A stretch of 64,000 nt of DNA from Lachnospiraceae bacterium (GTDB lineage: Bacteria > Bacillota > Clostridia > Lachnospirales > Lachnospiraceae), in the NCBI GenBank assembly GCA_017540605.1, contig JAFYAS010000033.1:51410-115409 (forward strand), read 5' to 3'. Both the position numbers and the translations under genes were made by a program. This document shows, in pieces, positions 41,639 through 51,234 of this stretch (its first letter is position 1; every line of letters starts with the position of its first letter). Under the pieces are notes generated by a model. It was not told the origin of the DNA. It worked only from the letters and a program-made list of their open reading frames with translations, and did not search any database.

Positions 41639-43114
41639 ATGTTAAAGGAATGGGTGAAGCCTGAAAAACCGACTGATGAAGAACTTAGCACTCGCCTTGA
41701 GACTGCGAGGCTTGAGCTTGCCAAGAGACAGATGGTGATCAAGGAAAAAAAGCTACCGGTTCTTGTTGTGCTTGACGGTTGGGGTGCCGCGGGCAAGGGC
41801 TCGGTATTGGGGCGTATGATAAAAAATCTCGATCCGAGATTTTTTAAGACGGAAACTATGTCTTCTCTTGATTCCGAAGGGCTAAGAAAGCCTTTCTTGT
41901 ATAAGTATTTTTCAAAGATACCGGAAGCCGGAAAGCTTTCCTTTTTTGACGGTAGCTGGATGGATGATGTGACCAACGGTTATATGGAGGAAACAATTTC
42001 CAAGAAGGAATACGGAAAGCGTATCACCAGTATAAAAAGGTTTGAACGTCAGTTAAATGACAACGGCTATCTTGTTGTGAAGTTTTTCTTCCAGATAGAG
42101 AAGAAGGTTCAAAAAAAGAGACTTGAGGGACTGCTTTCAGATCCGAATACCGAATGGAGAGTGAATCCTTCCGATGTATGGCAGAATAAGCATTATGACA
42201 AATGCTTGAAGGTCTATGATGAATATCTTGAGGCGACCAATCAATTCGTAGCTCCCTGGTATTTCATCGATTCCTCCAACAAGAAATGGGCTGAGCTTCA
42301 GATGACGGAGCTACTCATAAAGAATATTGATACGGCTATTGCCAATTCGGGGAGAGAGGTTCCTATTTTACAGAATACCTTCCCTATGAAGAAGCTTCCA
42401 AAGCTTTCAGAGATACCTCTTGATAAGACCATCTCAGAAGATGATTACAAGAAGGAGCTTGACAGACTTCAAAAGAGACTCGGTGAGCTTCACAACGAGC
42501 TCTACAGAAGAAAGATACCTGTGATCATTGCCTATGAGGGCTGGGATGCGGCAGGCAAGGGCGGCAATATCAAGCGTGTTGCGGCAGCTCTTGATCCCAG
42601 AGGCTATGAGGTTCACCCCATAGCAAGTCCTGAGCCTCACGAAAAGGCAAGACACCACTTGTGGAGATTCTATACAAGACTTCCGAGAACCGGTCATATT
42701 GGCATATTTGATCGTACCTGGTATGGTCGTGTCATGGTGGAAAGACTTGAGGGCTTTTGCAGTGAGAACGACTGGCAGAGAGCCTATAACGAGATCAATG
42801 AGTTTGAAAAAGAGCTTGTGGATTGGGGCGCTGTAGTTATAAAGTTCTGGGTGCATATTGATAAGGATACTCAGCTTGCCCGCTTTACCGAGAGACAGAA
42901 TACTCCGGAAAAGCAGTGGAAGATCACTGATGAGGATTGGAGAAATCGTGAAAAATGGGATCTTTACGAGGTGGCTGTGGATGAGATGATCGAAAAGACC
43001 AGCACCGAATTTGCTCCCTGGCACATCCTCGAATCAAATGACAAGCATTATGCCAGAATAAAAGCACTTAAGACTATCATAAAGGAAATAGAGAAGAGAT
43101 TAAAGGAGAAGTAG
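41639..43114 (+). CDS. pap: Polyphosphate:AMP phosphotransferase (two-domain PPK2 family)
   Basis: 491 residues made of two PPK2 domains, as in class II polyphosphate:AMP phosphotransferase. Each has a Walker-A-like loop: GWGAAGKGS (47-55) and GWDAAGKGG (about 301-309). The C-terminal copy keeps the full catalytic set (FDRTWYGRVMVERLEGF; FWVHIDKDTQLARF; NREKWDLYEVA), while the N-terminal copy has changes (FFDGSWMDDVTNGYM), as known for this class where only one half is active. It would make ADP from AMP and polyphosphate. It follows the deacetylase by 12 bases and leaves 1 base before the ROK kinase gene. Confidence 0.92.
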   Translation: MLKEWVKPEKPTDEELSTRLETARLELAKRQMVIKEKKLPVLVVLDGWGAAGKGSVLGRMIKNLDPRFFKTETMSSLDSEGLRKPFLYKYFSKIPEAGKLSFFDGSWMDDVTNGYMEETISKKEYGKRITSIKRFERQLNDNGYLVVKFFFQIEKKVQKKRLEGLLSDPNTEWRVNPSDVWQNKHYDKCLKVYDEYLEATNQFVAPWYFIDSSNKKWAELQMTELLIKNIDTAIANSGREVPILQNTFPMKKLPKLSEIPLDKTISEDDYKKELDRLQKRLGELHNELYRRKIPVIIAYEGWDAAGKGGNIKRVAAALDPRGYEVHPIASPEPHEKARHHLWRFYTRLPRTGHIGIFDRTWYGRVMVERLEGFCSENDWQRAYNEINEFEKELVDWGAVVIKFWVHIDKDTQLARFTERQNTPEKQWKITDEDWRNREKWDLYEVAVDEMIEKTSTEFAPWHILESNDKHYARIKALKTIIKEIEKRLKEK

Positions 43115-43115
43115 A

Positions 43116-43997
43116 ATGAGCAAGATCGCTATTGAAATAGGGGGAACAAGAATAAGAGCAGCTCTTATAAATGAGAGATTTGACGTATTGGAAAGGCACG
43201 AGATAAACAACAACCCCGCTCTAGAGCCTGAACAGATATTGGCATCGGTGATCATTATGATCAATAATTGGAAGAATGATTATTCAGGCATCACGGGTAT
43301 GGGTATTGTGGCTCCGGGACCCCTTGATATCAAGAAGGGATTGATACTCTTTCCGCCTAACCTTCCCAAGTGGCACGGTTTCAAGGTGGCACAGTATATG
43401 GCAGATGAGATCGGACTTTCTACAGCCTTCAACAATGATGCCAATGCGGCAGGACTTTGCGAGGCACTTCTCGGACGAGGCCGTGACTATGATTCCGTAA
43501 GCTATATCACCATTTCAACCGGACTTGGTAGCGCCTTTATTTATAGGGGCGAGATCATCGAGGGAGCCAATTCGGCAGCAGGTGATATCTACAATATGTT
43601 CATCAATGAGGATCCATACAGTCACCAGGGAGCCAATTCCGGTGGTGCTGAGGGTCAGTGTAGTGGTGTGGGTATCGCGAGAATAGCAAGCGAGATATTT
43701 GCTCAGGATATAAGCCCCAAGGAGGTATTTGAAAGAGCACAGACCGATGACAATCTTGCAAAGCAGGTGCTTGATGTGGCAGCAACCAATACTGCCAAGG
43801 CCATAGCAAACATTTCCTGCGTGGTAGATCCTGATATATTTGTTCTTGGAGGCTCTGTGGTTCTTAACAATCCCTGGTATCTTGATCTCATCAGAGAAAA
43901 AACCAGAGATTTCGTAAGCTTTCCTGACAGACTGAAGCTTGAAAGGTCTATAACAGGTGATGATGCTGCACTTATCGGAGCTACTCTTTTAATTTAA
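43116..43997 (+). CDS. ROK family sugar kinase
   Basis: 293 residues. The N-terminal phosphate loop EIGGTRIRAALI, the catalytic Asp in AFNNDANAAGLCEALLGRG, TISTGLGSAFIYRGEI and the adenosine-side VLGGSVVL segment place it in the ROK family of glucokinases and fructokinases. The usual ROK zinc-binding cysteine cluster (CxCGxxGC) is missing; the corresponding region reads GANSGGAEGQCSGVGIA. AGGAG precedes the ATG. Its position one base after the polyphosphate phosphotransferase raises the possibility that polyphosphate is its phosphate donor. Glucose with ATP is the default guess. Confidence 0.87.
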   Translation: MSKIAIEIGGTRIRAALINERFDVLERHEINNNPALEPEQILASVIIMINNWKNDYSGITGMGIVAPGPLDIKKGLILFPPNLPKWHGFKVAQYMADEIGLSTAFNNDANAAGLCEALLGRGRDYDSVSYITISTGLGSAFIYRGEIIEGANSAAGDIYNMFINEDPYSHQGANSGGAEGQCSGVGIARIASEIFAQDISPKEVFERAQTDDNLAKQVLDVAATNTAKAIANISCVVDPDIFVLGGSVVLNNPWYLDLIREKTRDFVSFPDRLKLERSITGDDAALIGATLLI

Positions 43998-44004
43998 TTA
44001 TTGA

Positions 44005-44062
44005 TTGTTATTGAGACTTTATTGTGTTATAATTTTTCGCATAGTGACCGCAAAAATGCGGT
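44005..44062 (+). promoter_or_regulatory. gpmA: Sigma-A promoter and leader hairpin of gpmA
   Basis: -35 TTGTTA (44005-44010), 17-base spacer, -10 TATAAT (44028-44033). A short hairpin ACCGCA-aaaa-TGCGGT (44047-44062) lies in the leader; it lacks a T tract. Confidence 0.75.
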
Positions 44063-44089
44063 ACAATAAAATATAAAGGAGATAGAATA

Positions 44090-44836
44090 ATGACTAAATT
44101 GGTATTGATCCGTCACGGCGAGAGCGAGTGGAACAAGCTTAATCTTTTTACAGGCTGGACTGATGTTGATCTTTCGGAAAAAGGACATCAGGAAGCAGAG
44201 AACGCAGGTAAGCTTTTAAAGGCAGAGGGTTATGATTTTGATGTATGCTATACCTCATACCTTAAGAGAGCTATCCACACATTGAATCACGTACTTGACG
44301 GTATGGACAGAGCATGGCTTCCTGTAGTTAAGAGCTGGAAGCTTAATGAGCGTCATTATGGTGCGCTTCAGGGTCTCAACAAGTCAGAGACTGCAGAAAA
44401 GTATGGCGAGGATCAGGTAAAGATCTGGAGAAGATCATTTGATGTTAAGCCCCCTGCACTTGAGCCCGATGATGAGAGAGCGCCTCAGAAGCAGGATATG
44501 TACAGGAATGACGATCCTTCAGTTCTTCCCCTTCATGAGAGTCTTGAGACCACTATCGAGAGAGTAGTTCCTTACTTCAATAATGTGATCCTTGAGGATA
44601 TGAAGGCTGGTAAGCGTGTGATCATCGCTGCACACGGCAATTCACTTCGTGCGCTTGTAAAGTATTTTGACAATCTTTCATCAGAGGAGATCATTGATGT
44701 CAATATCCCTACAGGTACACCCCTTGTATATGAGTTCGATGAGAACTTCAAGGCTGTAAATCACTATTACCTCGGCGACCAGGAGGCTCTTAAGGCTAAG
44801 ATGGACGCTGTTGCAAATCAGGGTAAGAAGCAGTAA
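44090..44836 (+). CDS. gpmA: 2,3-bisphosphoglycerate-dependent phosphoglycerate mutase
   Basis: 248 residues, normal dPGM length. It interconverts 3- and 2-phosphoglycerate in glycolysis. The phospho-His motif [24 protein letters not shown], the SYLKRAIHT segment, the [14 protein letters not shown] loop and the second catalytic His in [15 protein letters not shown] are present. The enzyme type is clear from the long dPGM-specific insertions. It has its own promoter and terminator, so it is probably monocistronic. Confidence 0.96.
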   Translation: MTKLVLIRHGESEWNKLNLFTGWTDVDLSEKGHQEAENAGKLLKAEGYDFDVCYTSYLKRAIHTLNHVLDGMDRAWLPVVKSWKLNERHYGALQGLNKSETAEKYGEDQVKIWRRSFDVKPPALEPDDERAPQKQDMYRNDDPSVLPLHESLETTIERVVPYFNNVILEDMKAGKRVIIAAHGNSLRALVKYFDNLSSEEIIDVNIPTGTPLVYEFDENFKAVNHYYLGDQEALKAKMDAVANQGKKQ

Positions 44837-44857
44837 TACTATGTAATCAAAGTAAAG

Positions 44858-44888
44858 AAGCGCACATCGGTTTCGGTGTGCGCTTTTT
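44858..44888 (+). terminator. gpmA: Rho-independent terminator after gpmA
   Basis: A 12-bp stem AAGCGCACATCG (44858-44869) / CGGTGTGCGCTT (44874-44885), with one T:G pair and a GTTT loop, followed by TTTTT. Confidence 0.88.
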
Positions 44889-44906
44889 CAAAAAAGGAGT
44901 TTAGTT

Positions 44907-46175
44907 ATGATCCTGCTAAAGGGTGGAAGAGTAGTAGATCCCGTGACTAAAAGGGATGAGATATTGGATGTACTGATAGATGGAAAGACTATCAGAGAGA
45001 TAGGCAATGATATAAGTATTGATGACGCAGAGGTGATCGATTGTACAGGGCTTTGCGTGGCTCCTGGACTTGTGGATGCCCATGTTCATTTTAGGGATCC
45101 CGGCTTTACCTACAAGGAGGATATTGAAACAGGTGCAAGGGCTGCCGCAAGAGGGGGAGTGACAACTGTTATCTGTATGGCAAATACCAAGCCTCCTGTA
45201 GACAATGTGGAAACACTAAAATACATTCAGGAAAAAGGCGAAAAGACCGGAATACATGTGATGCAGACAGCCACTGTGACCAAGGGTATCAAAGGAGTCG
45301 AGCTTACCGATATGGAGGAGCTTGAAAAAGAGGGTGCCTGCGGCTTTACTGATGACGGCATCCCCATTATGGATGAAAAGCTTTTAACAGAGGCTATGGA
45401 AAGGGCGAAGGCATTGGGACTTCCCATAAGCCTTCATGAAGAGGATCCTCTTTTTGTACATCAGGCAGGAGTTAACTGCGGCATCGTTTCTGAAAAGCTT
45501 GGTTATGGGGGCGCTGAGAGATATGCCGAGGATGTGATGGTAGCAAGGGATGTTGTCCTTGCCGAAAGAACGGGGGCCTCTGTATGTATCCAGCATATAA
45601 GTTCTGCAAACAGCGTTGACTATGTAAGACTAGCAAAGAGTCACGGTGCGGATGTTCACGCTGAGGCTACTCCGCATCATTTTACCCTTACGGAAGAAGC
45701 GGTGCTCGAGTACGGAACCCTTGCAAGAATGAATCCGCCCCTTAGAACTGAGGTAGACAGACAGTCCATCATCGAGGGCATAAAGGATGGCACCATAGAT
45801 ATGATAGTGACGGATCACGCCCCTCATAGTGATGAGGAAAAGTCAAAGCCTTTAGCTGAGGCCCCAAGTGGGATCACTGGACTTGAGACATCCCTTGCTC
45901 TTGGGATAAAGTCGCTTGTTAAGCCCGGTCATATCACTCTCATGAAGCTTATAGAGCTTATGAGCACAAACCCCGCAAGATTTTATCGTATGATGCCCGG
46001 AAGCATCGCAGAGGGAGAGGTTGCCGATATCGTGATCTTTGGCGAGGATGATGAATGGGTGGTAGATTCATTTGCCTCAAAGGCATCAAACAGTCCCTTT
46101 AAGGGCTGGACCTTGCCCGGTAAGGTTCATTGTACGATATGCGATGGTCAGATAGTATATAGAGGAGGAGAGTAG
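44907..46175 (+). CDS. pyrC: Dihydroorotase, class I
   Basis: 422 residues. It cyclises carbamoyl aspartate to dihydroorotate in pyrimidine synthesis. Zinc-binding DAHVHFRDPGF, RGGVTTVICMANTKPPVD, the HEEDP segment, AEATPHHFTLTEE and VTDHAPHSDEEK are all present, and the C-terminal beta domain (SFASKASNSPFKGWTLPGKV) is typical of class I enzymes. AAGGAG precedes the ATG. No other pyrimidine gene is nearby. The next gene starts 3 bases after its stop. Confidence 0.95.
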   Translation: MILLKGGRVVDPVTKRDEILDVLIDGKTIREIGNDISIDDAEVIDCTGLCVAPGLVDAHVHFRDPGFTYKEDIETGARAAARGGVTTVICMANTKPPVDNVETLKYIQEKGEKTGIHVMQTATVTKGIKGVELTDMEELEKEGACGFTDDGIPIMDEKLLTEAMERAKALGLPISLHEEDPLFVHQAGVNCGIVSEKLGYGGAERYAEDVMVARDVVLAERTGASVCIQHISSANSVDYVRLAKSHGADVHAEATPHHFTLTEEAVLEYGTLARMNPPLRTEVDRQSIIEGIKDGTIDMIVTDHAPHSDEEKSKPLAEAPSGITGLETSLALGIKSLVKPGHITLMKLIELMSTNPARFYRMMPGSIAEGEVADIVIFGEDDEWVVDSFASKASNSPFKGWTLPGKVHCTICDGQIVYRGGE

Positions 46176-46177
46176 AT

Positions 46178-49100
46178 ATGCGAAGGATGATAAGAAGGAT
46201 AGGCGCCGGAATGCTATCCCTTGCACTTGCGGTATCACTGGTGAGTGTAAGCGGAAAGGAAGTAAAGGCTGACGGGACGAAGGATTATAGGTATGTCATA
46301 ACTACAAGCAGTAATCCTCCGGAGGTGGACAATGTTAATGATAATGGAGCCATAAAATCCGGGGGAGTAGTTTGCTATAAGGGAGATACGGTGACTATTG
46401 TTCCAGGGACACCTCATCAGCCTGAACGTTCGCATTCTGCCACTATAAGTGGCGTGGTTGAAAGCCATTATGCTTATGACCTTACTGAAGGTGTAGCTGA
46501 TCCTTTTACGGGAACAGGAAGTTATGAGGTCACAGACAAGAGCTTTACATACAATAGAAAGAAGATATCTTTATCAGGTGAACCGGAGGCTGATGAGGAA
46601 ATAATCTGTTCAGGCAAGAGTATGACGGTTACCGGTAATGAGCCGATCCTTGTTACATATGATAAATCGTTCACTGACACTGTGGAGCAGAAAGCTTGTG
46701 AGATATGTGGTAAGAATCTGTATAGACACTACAAGGTTCATGAAATTTTAAAAACCGAAAGCCTCGGTGGGACCAGATACAAAGTAATCTATGATGCTAA
46801 TGGGGGATATCTTGGCTCGACTGCAGCAGTTAATGCTTCGATAGAGAGAACTGCACATAATATAAATCTTGCTGTACCTGCAAGGCTCGGATATGCATTT
46901 ACTGGATACACCTTTAGTGTGAACAATGTAATGGAAAGTAAATATGAAGAGGGAAGTCTTCTATGTACAACAACTGTTAATCCGGTAACTTCTAATATAT
47001 GGACAAATGCCAAAGAGGCAATAGCCGGAGTAACAGCTACAGCCCAGTGGACACCTACAAGTGTCAAGGTAACCTTTGATATGGACGGAGGAAGGTATAA
47101 TGACTCTAAGAAACAGTATGTAGATAACATTTCTTTTAGTGATTTAGATAAAGATCTTAAAGATCTTGTAAATTCACCTTTGAAGGAAGGTTTTGAATTT
47201 GGGGGCTGGCTTCTAGGTGAGAAAAAGATAGAAAAGCTTACTGATATTCCTATGGGTAGTTGGCAAAAGAGTAATTCATACTATCTTAAGGCTAAGTGGG
47301 ATAGAACCGAGATAAACACTGCAAGTGGAACAGGTACCTTTGATGATCCGTATATCATCAATTTAAGTGAGTATGGTGAATATACACTTCCCTGTACTGG
47401 TACGTCCAGCCAGTTTTTTGAAGTGAAGTATGAAAAAGAAGGTGGAGTTGAATATGGTACAAGCAAAGTTTCTGTGTACGATGGTTCAACTGCAAACTCG
47501 AGTGAGAGTTTGATTGGAGTGCGTGAATTTGATTCAGAGCATTCTGAAAAGATTAGGGCAGTAGGAGAAAATTCTTCCTTTGACCTGATATTAAGCTACT
47601 ATCTTCCCAATAATTATATTGATAAGGAAACGGCTTATGATCTTAACGGTATCCAGGACGGAGAATTTGTTGATATTGACTGGAGAAAGAACAGAACCCA
47701 TGAGATATGGTATCGATTCAGCATAGATGAACCCTCTACAGTTGTTTTCAAAGCAAGGCGCAATAATGACAGCTTCAGATTCTTAAGGGAGGATGGAGAA
47801 AGTGGCGTGCTTGTGAGTGCCATTGCAGAAAAGAACTTTTATGATGCGAGTACATTTAAGGGCTCGTCAGCTGATGATTCTTACGATTTTACTACCCTTG
47901 ACGAGAATGTATTTATACCCACCAATAAGACAAGGGATGACTATGAGAACTATGAGCTTCGTGATGAGGAGGCTAAGCTTTCCTTCCTTGACGAGGGGAC
48001 CTATTATATAGTGGTGAAGGATAATGATCAGAGAGTTGATAAGGGCTTTGATGCAATTACTATCCGCCCTTACATTCCTCTTACAGGAGTGAAGTTTGAT
48101 GCGGGAAGCAAGTATCCCGATCCCAGGAATCTTCAGATAGATGCTAAGGATGAACTCTCATTTATCAACAACATAGTAGGACTTATTCCTGAGAATGCAG
48201 ATGGACATATCGCATCTGTTTCCTATGACACTGCCTTTATAAAGCGGGACGAAAAGACTAAGGGAACGAAGCTTACCGGCTTTGACTTAACAGGTAAAGC
48301 AGGCGAGAATGAAGTGAAGCTTTATGACGAGAGAGGAGAGCTTGTTGATAGCTACAAGGTCAATCGCCTATCAGATGTGAGCGTGGCGGATGTAACACTT
48401 TCCGGTACAAGCTTTACATATACAGGAAAAGAGATAGAGCCGACGGTTACTGTTACTCTTGGTGGAAAAACTCTTGAGGCTTTAACAGACTATAGGATAG
48501 AGTATTCAAATAATGTAAATGAGGGAACTGCCGCAGTAAAGATCGTGGGTATCAATTCCTATGTGGGTGAGAAAAAACTGACCTTCACAATAGTAAAGGA
48601 TCCGAGTCAAGCTGTTACAACTGATGTTCCGGTAACGGTAACTGATCCACCTGTTACTGAAGTTCCTAAGACGACTATTAAAAAGGGCGATAAGATCACA
48701 ACCTCCAAGGCTACCTACAAGGTAACAAATGCAGATAAAAAAGAGGTTCAATATTTTGCTCCTGCTGACAAGAAGGTAAAGACTGTAAGCATACCTGCCA
48801 CTGTTAAAGCACTTGACGGAACCTCATTCAAGGTTACATCTGTAAAAAAGAATGCATTAAAGAATAACACTAAGCTCAAGACCATAAAGATAGGCAATAA
48901 TGTAAAGACTATTGGTGATTACGCTTTTTACGGCTGTAAGAATGTGACGAAGCTTACTCTTGGAAAGAATGTGGAAACTATCGGATGCTTTGCATTTGCC
49001 AACTGTATCAAGCTTTCGGCAGTAACTCTTCCCAAGGCACTAAAGACGATTAAAAAGAGTGCATTTAAGGGCTGTAAGGTATTGAAGACTATAACAGTCA

Positions 49101-49255
49101 ATTCGCAAAATGTCTTTAACATACAGGCCAATGCCATAAAAAATATCGCTAAAAACTGTACTATCAAGGTGCCTAAAAATTATTATGCGAAGTATAAGAA
49201 GAAGTTCACCAAGGCTTGCGGCTTTAAAAATACTATGAAATTAAAAAATAAATAG
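46178..49255 (+). CDS. Large secreted BspA-like LRR protein with multiple beta domains
   Basis: 1025 residues. A signal peptide ends near VKA (about residue 30). Residues about 200-375 contain two InlB-type B-repeat-like segments (YKVIYDANGGY and VKVTFDMDGGRY, each ending in a Trp/Tyr strand). A region at about 375-640 resembles pre-peptidase C-terminal-like beta domains (IWYRFSIDEPSTVVFKA; TYYIVVKD). An Ig-like domain lies at about 745-805 (VTLSGTSFTYTGKEIEPTV). A Thr/Pro linker is followed by four or five LRR_5 repeats (about 870-1000) and a Lys-rich tail. It is probably a surface adhesin; the ligand is unknown. GGAGGAGAG sits before the ATG, and it starts 3 bases after pyrC. Confidence 0.83.
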   Translation: MRRMIRRIGAGMLSLALAVSLVSVSGKEVKADGTKDYRYVITTSSNPPEVDNVNDNGAIKSGGVVCYKGDTVTIVPGTPHQPERSHSATISGVVESHYAYDLTEGVADPFTGTGSYEVTDKSFTYNRKKISLSGEPEADEEIICSGKSMTVTGNEPILVTYDKSFTDTVEQKACEICGKNLYRHYKVHEILKTESLGGTRYKVIYDANGGYLGSTAAVNASIERTAHNINLAVPARLGYAFTGYTFSVNNVMESKYEEGSLLCTTTVNPVTSNIWTNAKEAIAGVTATAQWTPTSVKVTFDMDGGRYNDSKKQYVDNISFSDLDKDLKDLVNSPLKEGFEFGGWLLGEKKIEKLTDIPMGSWQKSNSYYLKAKWDRTEINTASGTGTFDDPYIINLSEYGEYTLPCTGTSSQFFEVKYEKEGGVEYGTSKVSVYDGSTANSSESLIGVREFDSEHSEKIRAVGENSSFDLILSYYLPNNYIDKETAYDLNGIQDGEFVDIDWRKNRTHEIWYRFSIDEPSTVVFKARRNNDSFRFLREDGESGVLVSAIAEKNFYDASTFKGSSADDSYDFTTLDENVFIPTNKTRDDYENYELRDEEAKLSFLDEGTYYIVVKDNDQRVDKGFDAITIRPYIPLTGVKFDAGSKYPDPRNLQIDAKDELSFINNIVGLIPENADGHIASVSYDTAFIKRDEKTKGTKLTGFDLTGKAGENEVKLYDERGELVDSYKVNRLSDVSVADVTLSGTSFTYTGKEIEPTVTVTLGGKTLEALTDYRIEYSNNVNEGTAAVKIVGINSYVGEKKLTFTIVKDPSQAVTTDVPVTVTDPPVTEVPKTTIKKGDKITTSKATYKVTNADKKEVQYFAPADKKVKTVSIPATVKALDGTSFKVTSVKKNALKNNTKLKTIKIGNNVKTIGDYAFYGCKNVTKLTLGKNVETIGCFAFANCIKLSAVTLPKALKTIKKSAFKGCKVLKTITVNSQNVFNIQANAIKNIAKNCTIKVPKNYYAKYKKKFTKACGFKNTMKLKNK

Positions 49256-49272
49256 ATAGATCGATATTCTTG

Positions 49273-49281
49273 TGGTATAAT
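49273..49281 (+). promoter_or_regulatory. Putative extended -10 promoter of the first chemoreceptor gene
   Basis: Extended -10 TGG-TATAAT (49273-49281) with no clear -35 box. Confidence 0.55.
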
Positions 49282-49285
49282 GTAG

Positions 49286-49322
49286 GGGTGCATTCTTCCT
49301 TTTTCATCGGATCAATGCACCC
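49286..49322 (+). other. 5' leader stem-loop of the first chemoreceptor gene
   Basis: GGGTGCATT (49286-49294) and AATGCACCC (49314-49322) form a perfect 9-bp stem with a 19-nt pyrimidine-rich loop, at or next to the expected transcript 5' end. No T tract follows, so it is not a usual terminator; a 5' stabilising hairpin or protein site is possible. Confidence 0.5.
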
Positions 49323-49355
49323 TTATGGGGAAAATTTACATCGGAGGTATGATCT

Positions 49356-51104
49356 ATGCAAAAAATATTCAGAAACACTCATTTTTCATTCTTGACATCA
49401 ATGCTTATGCTAGTCACACCGGTACTTATCTGCTTGATCGTCAGTATCGCATTTTTCAGTATCAAATTGAACACAACCTATCACGAAGCTGAAGAAATGT
49501 ATTATAACATTCTTTATAAGATCAATACTACATTGATCAATGCCGACAGGGATCTGTATCAGGCACAGCTTGCTGCTACCAACCATCATGATGCTTATGG
49601 CTTGGACGGCGCTGATGAATATCTGGAAAGAGAGAAGTCAGATTTTGAAGAGAATGCTACTCAGACCATAGACAGGGTGAATGAAGCCAATGAGATAGCA
49701 AAGAAGGAGACTGACCTTTACACAGAGCTAAAGAGTGGAGACGGCAAGACCTACGAGCAGCTCTATACAGAGTTTGTAGCCGCCTTTGATGCTTGGAAGG
49801 TTCAGTATAAGTTTGATGACTCTGAGATCGATTGGAGCAAATATGCTGATGATTTTGAAGGAACCAGAGAATATATCTCTGAGATGACAGATATCATAGA
49901 AGTATGGGCTGAAAAGGAAGACAAGCTCTTAAACTCAAGCATAAAGAGCAGTATTTTTGCAGCAGCCGGAATATTTACAGCAGCTATGGTTATTGTATTC
50001 ATCCTTCTTTTAGCTACTGCAAAGGCTATGTCTGACGGTATCAGAAGAGTATCACGTTCTATCAACGGTATGGCAGAGGGTGATTTTGTTACAGAGATTG
50101 AGAGAAGGAGTCCTATCAAGGAATTCGCAGAGATCGCTGCTGCTTCTGATGATATGAGACTTAGTATGAAGGAAGCGCTCTTTGAGGTTTATAATTACGC
50201 TAAGGAAGTAAATGAGGGCGCTATCACAACAGAAAGAAGCGTATCCGACAGCCAGAAGATGTCTGCTGATATCAATCATGCAGTTGAGGACATTGCCAAT
50301 GGTGCAACATCTATGGCAGAGGATGTTCAGAATACCAACGGACTTACATTAAATATCGGATCTTCCGTAGAATCTGTGCTTTCTTCTACAGAGGTAAATG
50401 CAGAGAATGGAAAGATCGTATTAACCACATCAGAGCGTGTTAAAAAACAGCTTGAGGATGTTAAAAGGTCAGGTGAGACAACCAATTCTATGGCTATGGA
50501 GGTTGCTGAATCCGTAGGACGTACAGCTACACTTGTTGACGAGATAAGCAGTGCGGCAGAGGCTATCATCGGTATTGCAAGTCAGACCAACCTTCTTGCA
50601 CTTAACGCTTCTATTGAGGCGGCAAGAGCAGGCGAGGCAGGCAAGGGCTTTGCAGTCGTTGCTGACAATATCAAGAGTCTTGCAGAGGAATCTGACAGTA
50701 CAGCGAAGAAGATCACAGAGATGCTTTCTGACATCGTATCCCTTTCAGACAGGAACAAGGAGCTTACAGAAAAGATCCAAAAGGCAACAGAGGTTGAATC
50801 CGTAGATCTTGAGAAGATGGTATCATCATTTGATGAGATGATGGAGCTTCTGAAGCAGACAGAGGAAGCCAATGCCAATATCTTAAAGCTTGTTGAATCC
50901 CTTGATGCAGACAAGAACTCAGTTCTTCAATCAGTTGATTCTCTTTCTGCTATATCTGAGCAGAATGCGGCGTCTACTGAGGAGACCTCGGCAGTACTTG
51001 ATGAGCTTGCAAATCATATGAATATCATCGTTGATCAGGCAAATGCTCAAAAGAATGTAGCCGAGGGACTTCAGAACAGCGTTTCAAGGTTCAGGGTAGA
51101 ATGA
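49356..51104 (+). CDS. Methyl-accepting chemotaxis protein with helical-bundle sensor
   Basis: 582 residues. Topology: TM1 (about 15-38), an extracellular helical region (about 40-190) like a four-helix-bundle ligand domain, TM2 (about 200-222), a HAMP domain (about 223-275) and a cytoplasmic signalling coiled coil. The conserved hairpin tip is clear ([20 protein letters not shown], continuing [11 protein letters not shown]). Typical methylation Gln/Glu pairs lie in the flanking helices. The C-terminus lacks a CheR-binding pentapeptide. It senses an unknown ligand and controls CheA/CheW. A second receptor follows under its own promoter. Confidence 0.93.
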   Translation: MQKIFRNTHFSFLTSMLMLVTPVLICLIVSIAFFSIKLNTTYHEAEEMYYNILYKINTTLINADRDLYQAQLAATNHHDAYGLDGADEYLEREKSDFEENATQTIDRVNEANEIAKKETDLYTELKSGDGKTYEQLYTEFVAAFDAWKVQYKFDDSEIDWSKYADDFEGTREYISEMTDIIEVWAEKEDKLLNSSIKSSIFAAAGIFTAAMVIVFILLLATAKAMSDGIRRVSRSINGMAEGDFVTEIERRSPIKEFAEIAAASDDMRLSMKEALFEVYNYAKEVNEGAITTERSVSDSQKMSADINHAVEDIANGATSMAEDVQNTNGLTLNIGSSVESVLSSTEVNAENGKIVLTTSERVKKQLEDVKRSGETTNSMAMEVAESVGRTATLVDEISSAAEAIIGIASQTNLLALNASIEAARAGEAGKGFAVVADNIKSLAEESDSTAKKITEMLSDIVSLSDRNKELTEKIQKATEVESVDLEKMVSSFDEMMELLKQTEEANANILKLVESLDADKNSVLQSVDSLSAISEQNAASTEETSAVLDELANHMNIIVDQANAQKNVAEGLQNSVSRFRVE

Positions 51105-51123
51105 TAAAAAATGATACATATTA

Positions 51124-51152
51124 GTGACAAAAAAACACTTTTATAGTATAAT
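51124..51152 (+). promoter_or_regulatory. Sigma-A promoter of the second chemoreceptor gene
   Basis: -35 GTGACA (51124-51129), 17-base spacer, -10 TATAAT (51147-51152). The surrounding TTTATAGTATAATATC is also found upstream of the LRR gene (33625-33640), but there without a good -35. Confidence 0.75.
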
Positions 51153-51234
51153 ATCCCTGTGTGTAGCGTAAGGAGCAGGAGGGTCTTCGTATGTGAAAAA
51201 CACAGTAATAATGTAGAAAAGAGGTAGGTTGCTT

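Noticed and set aside
42434..43024. Minus-strand open frame inside the polyphosphate phosphotransferase gene
   Set aside because: It is antisense to conserved PPK2 motifs with no start signal of its own.
49286..49322. Terminator for the LRR gene at 46178-49255
   Set aside because: The stem is not followed by a T tract and lies after a -10 box, so a leader hairpin is more likely.
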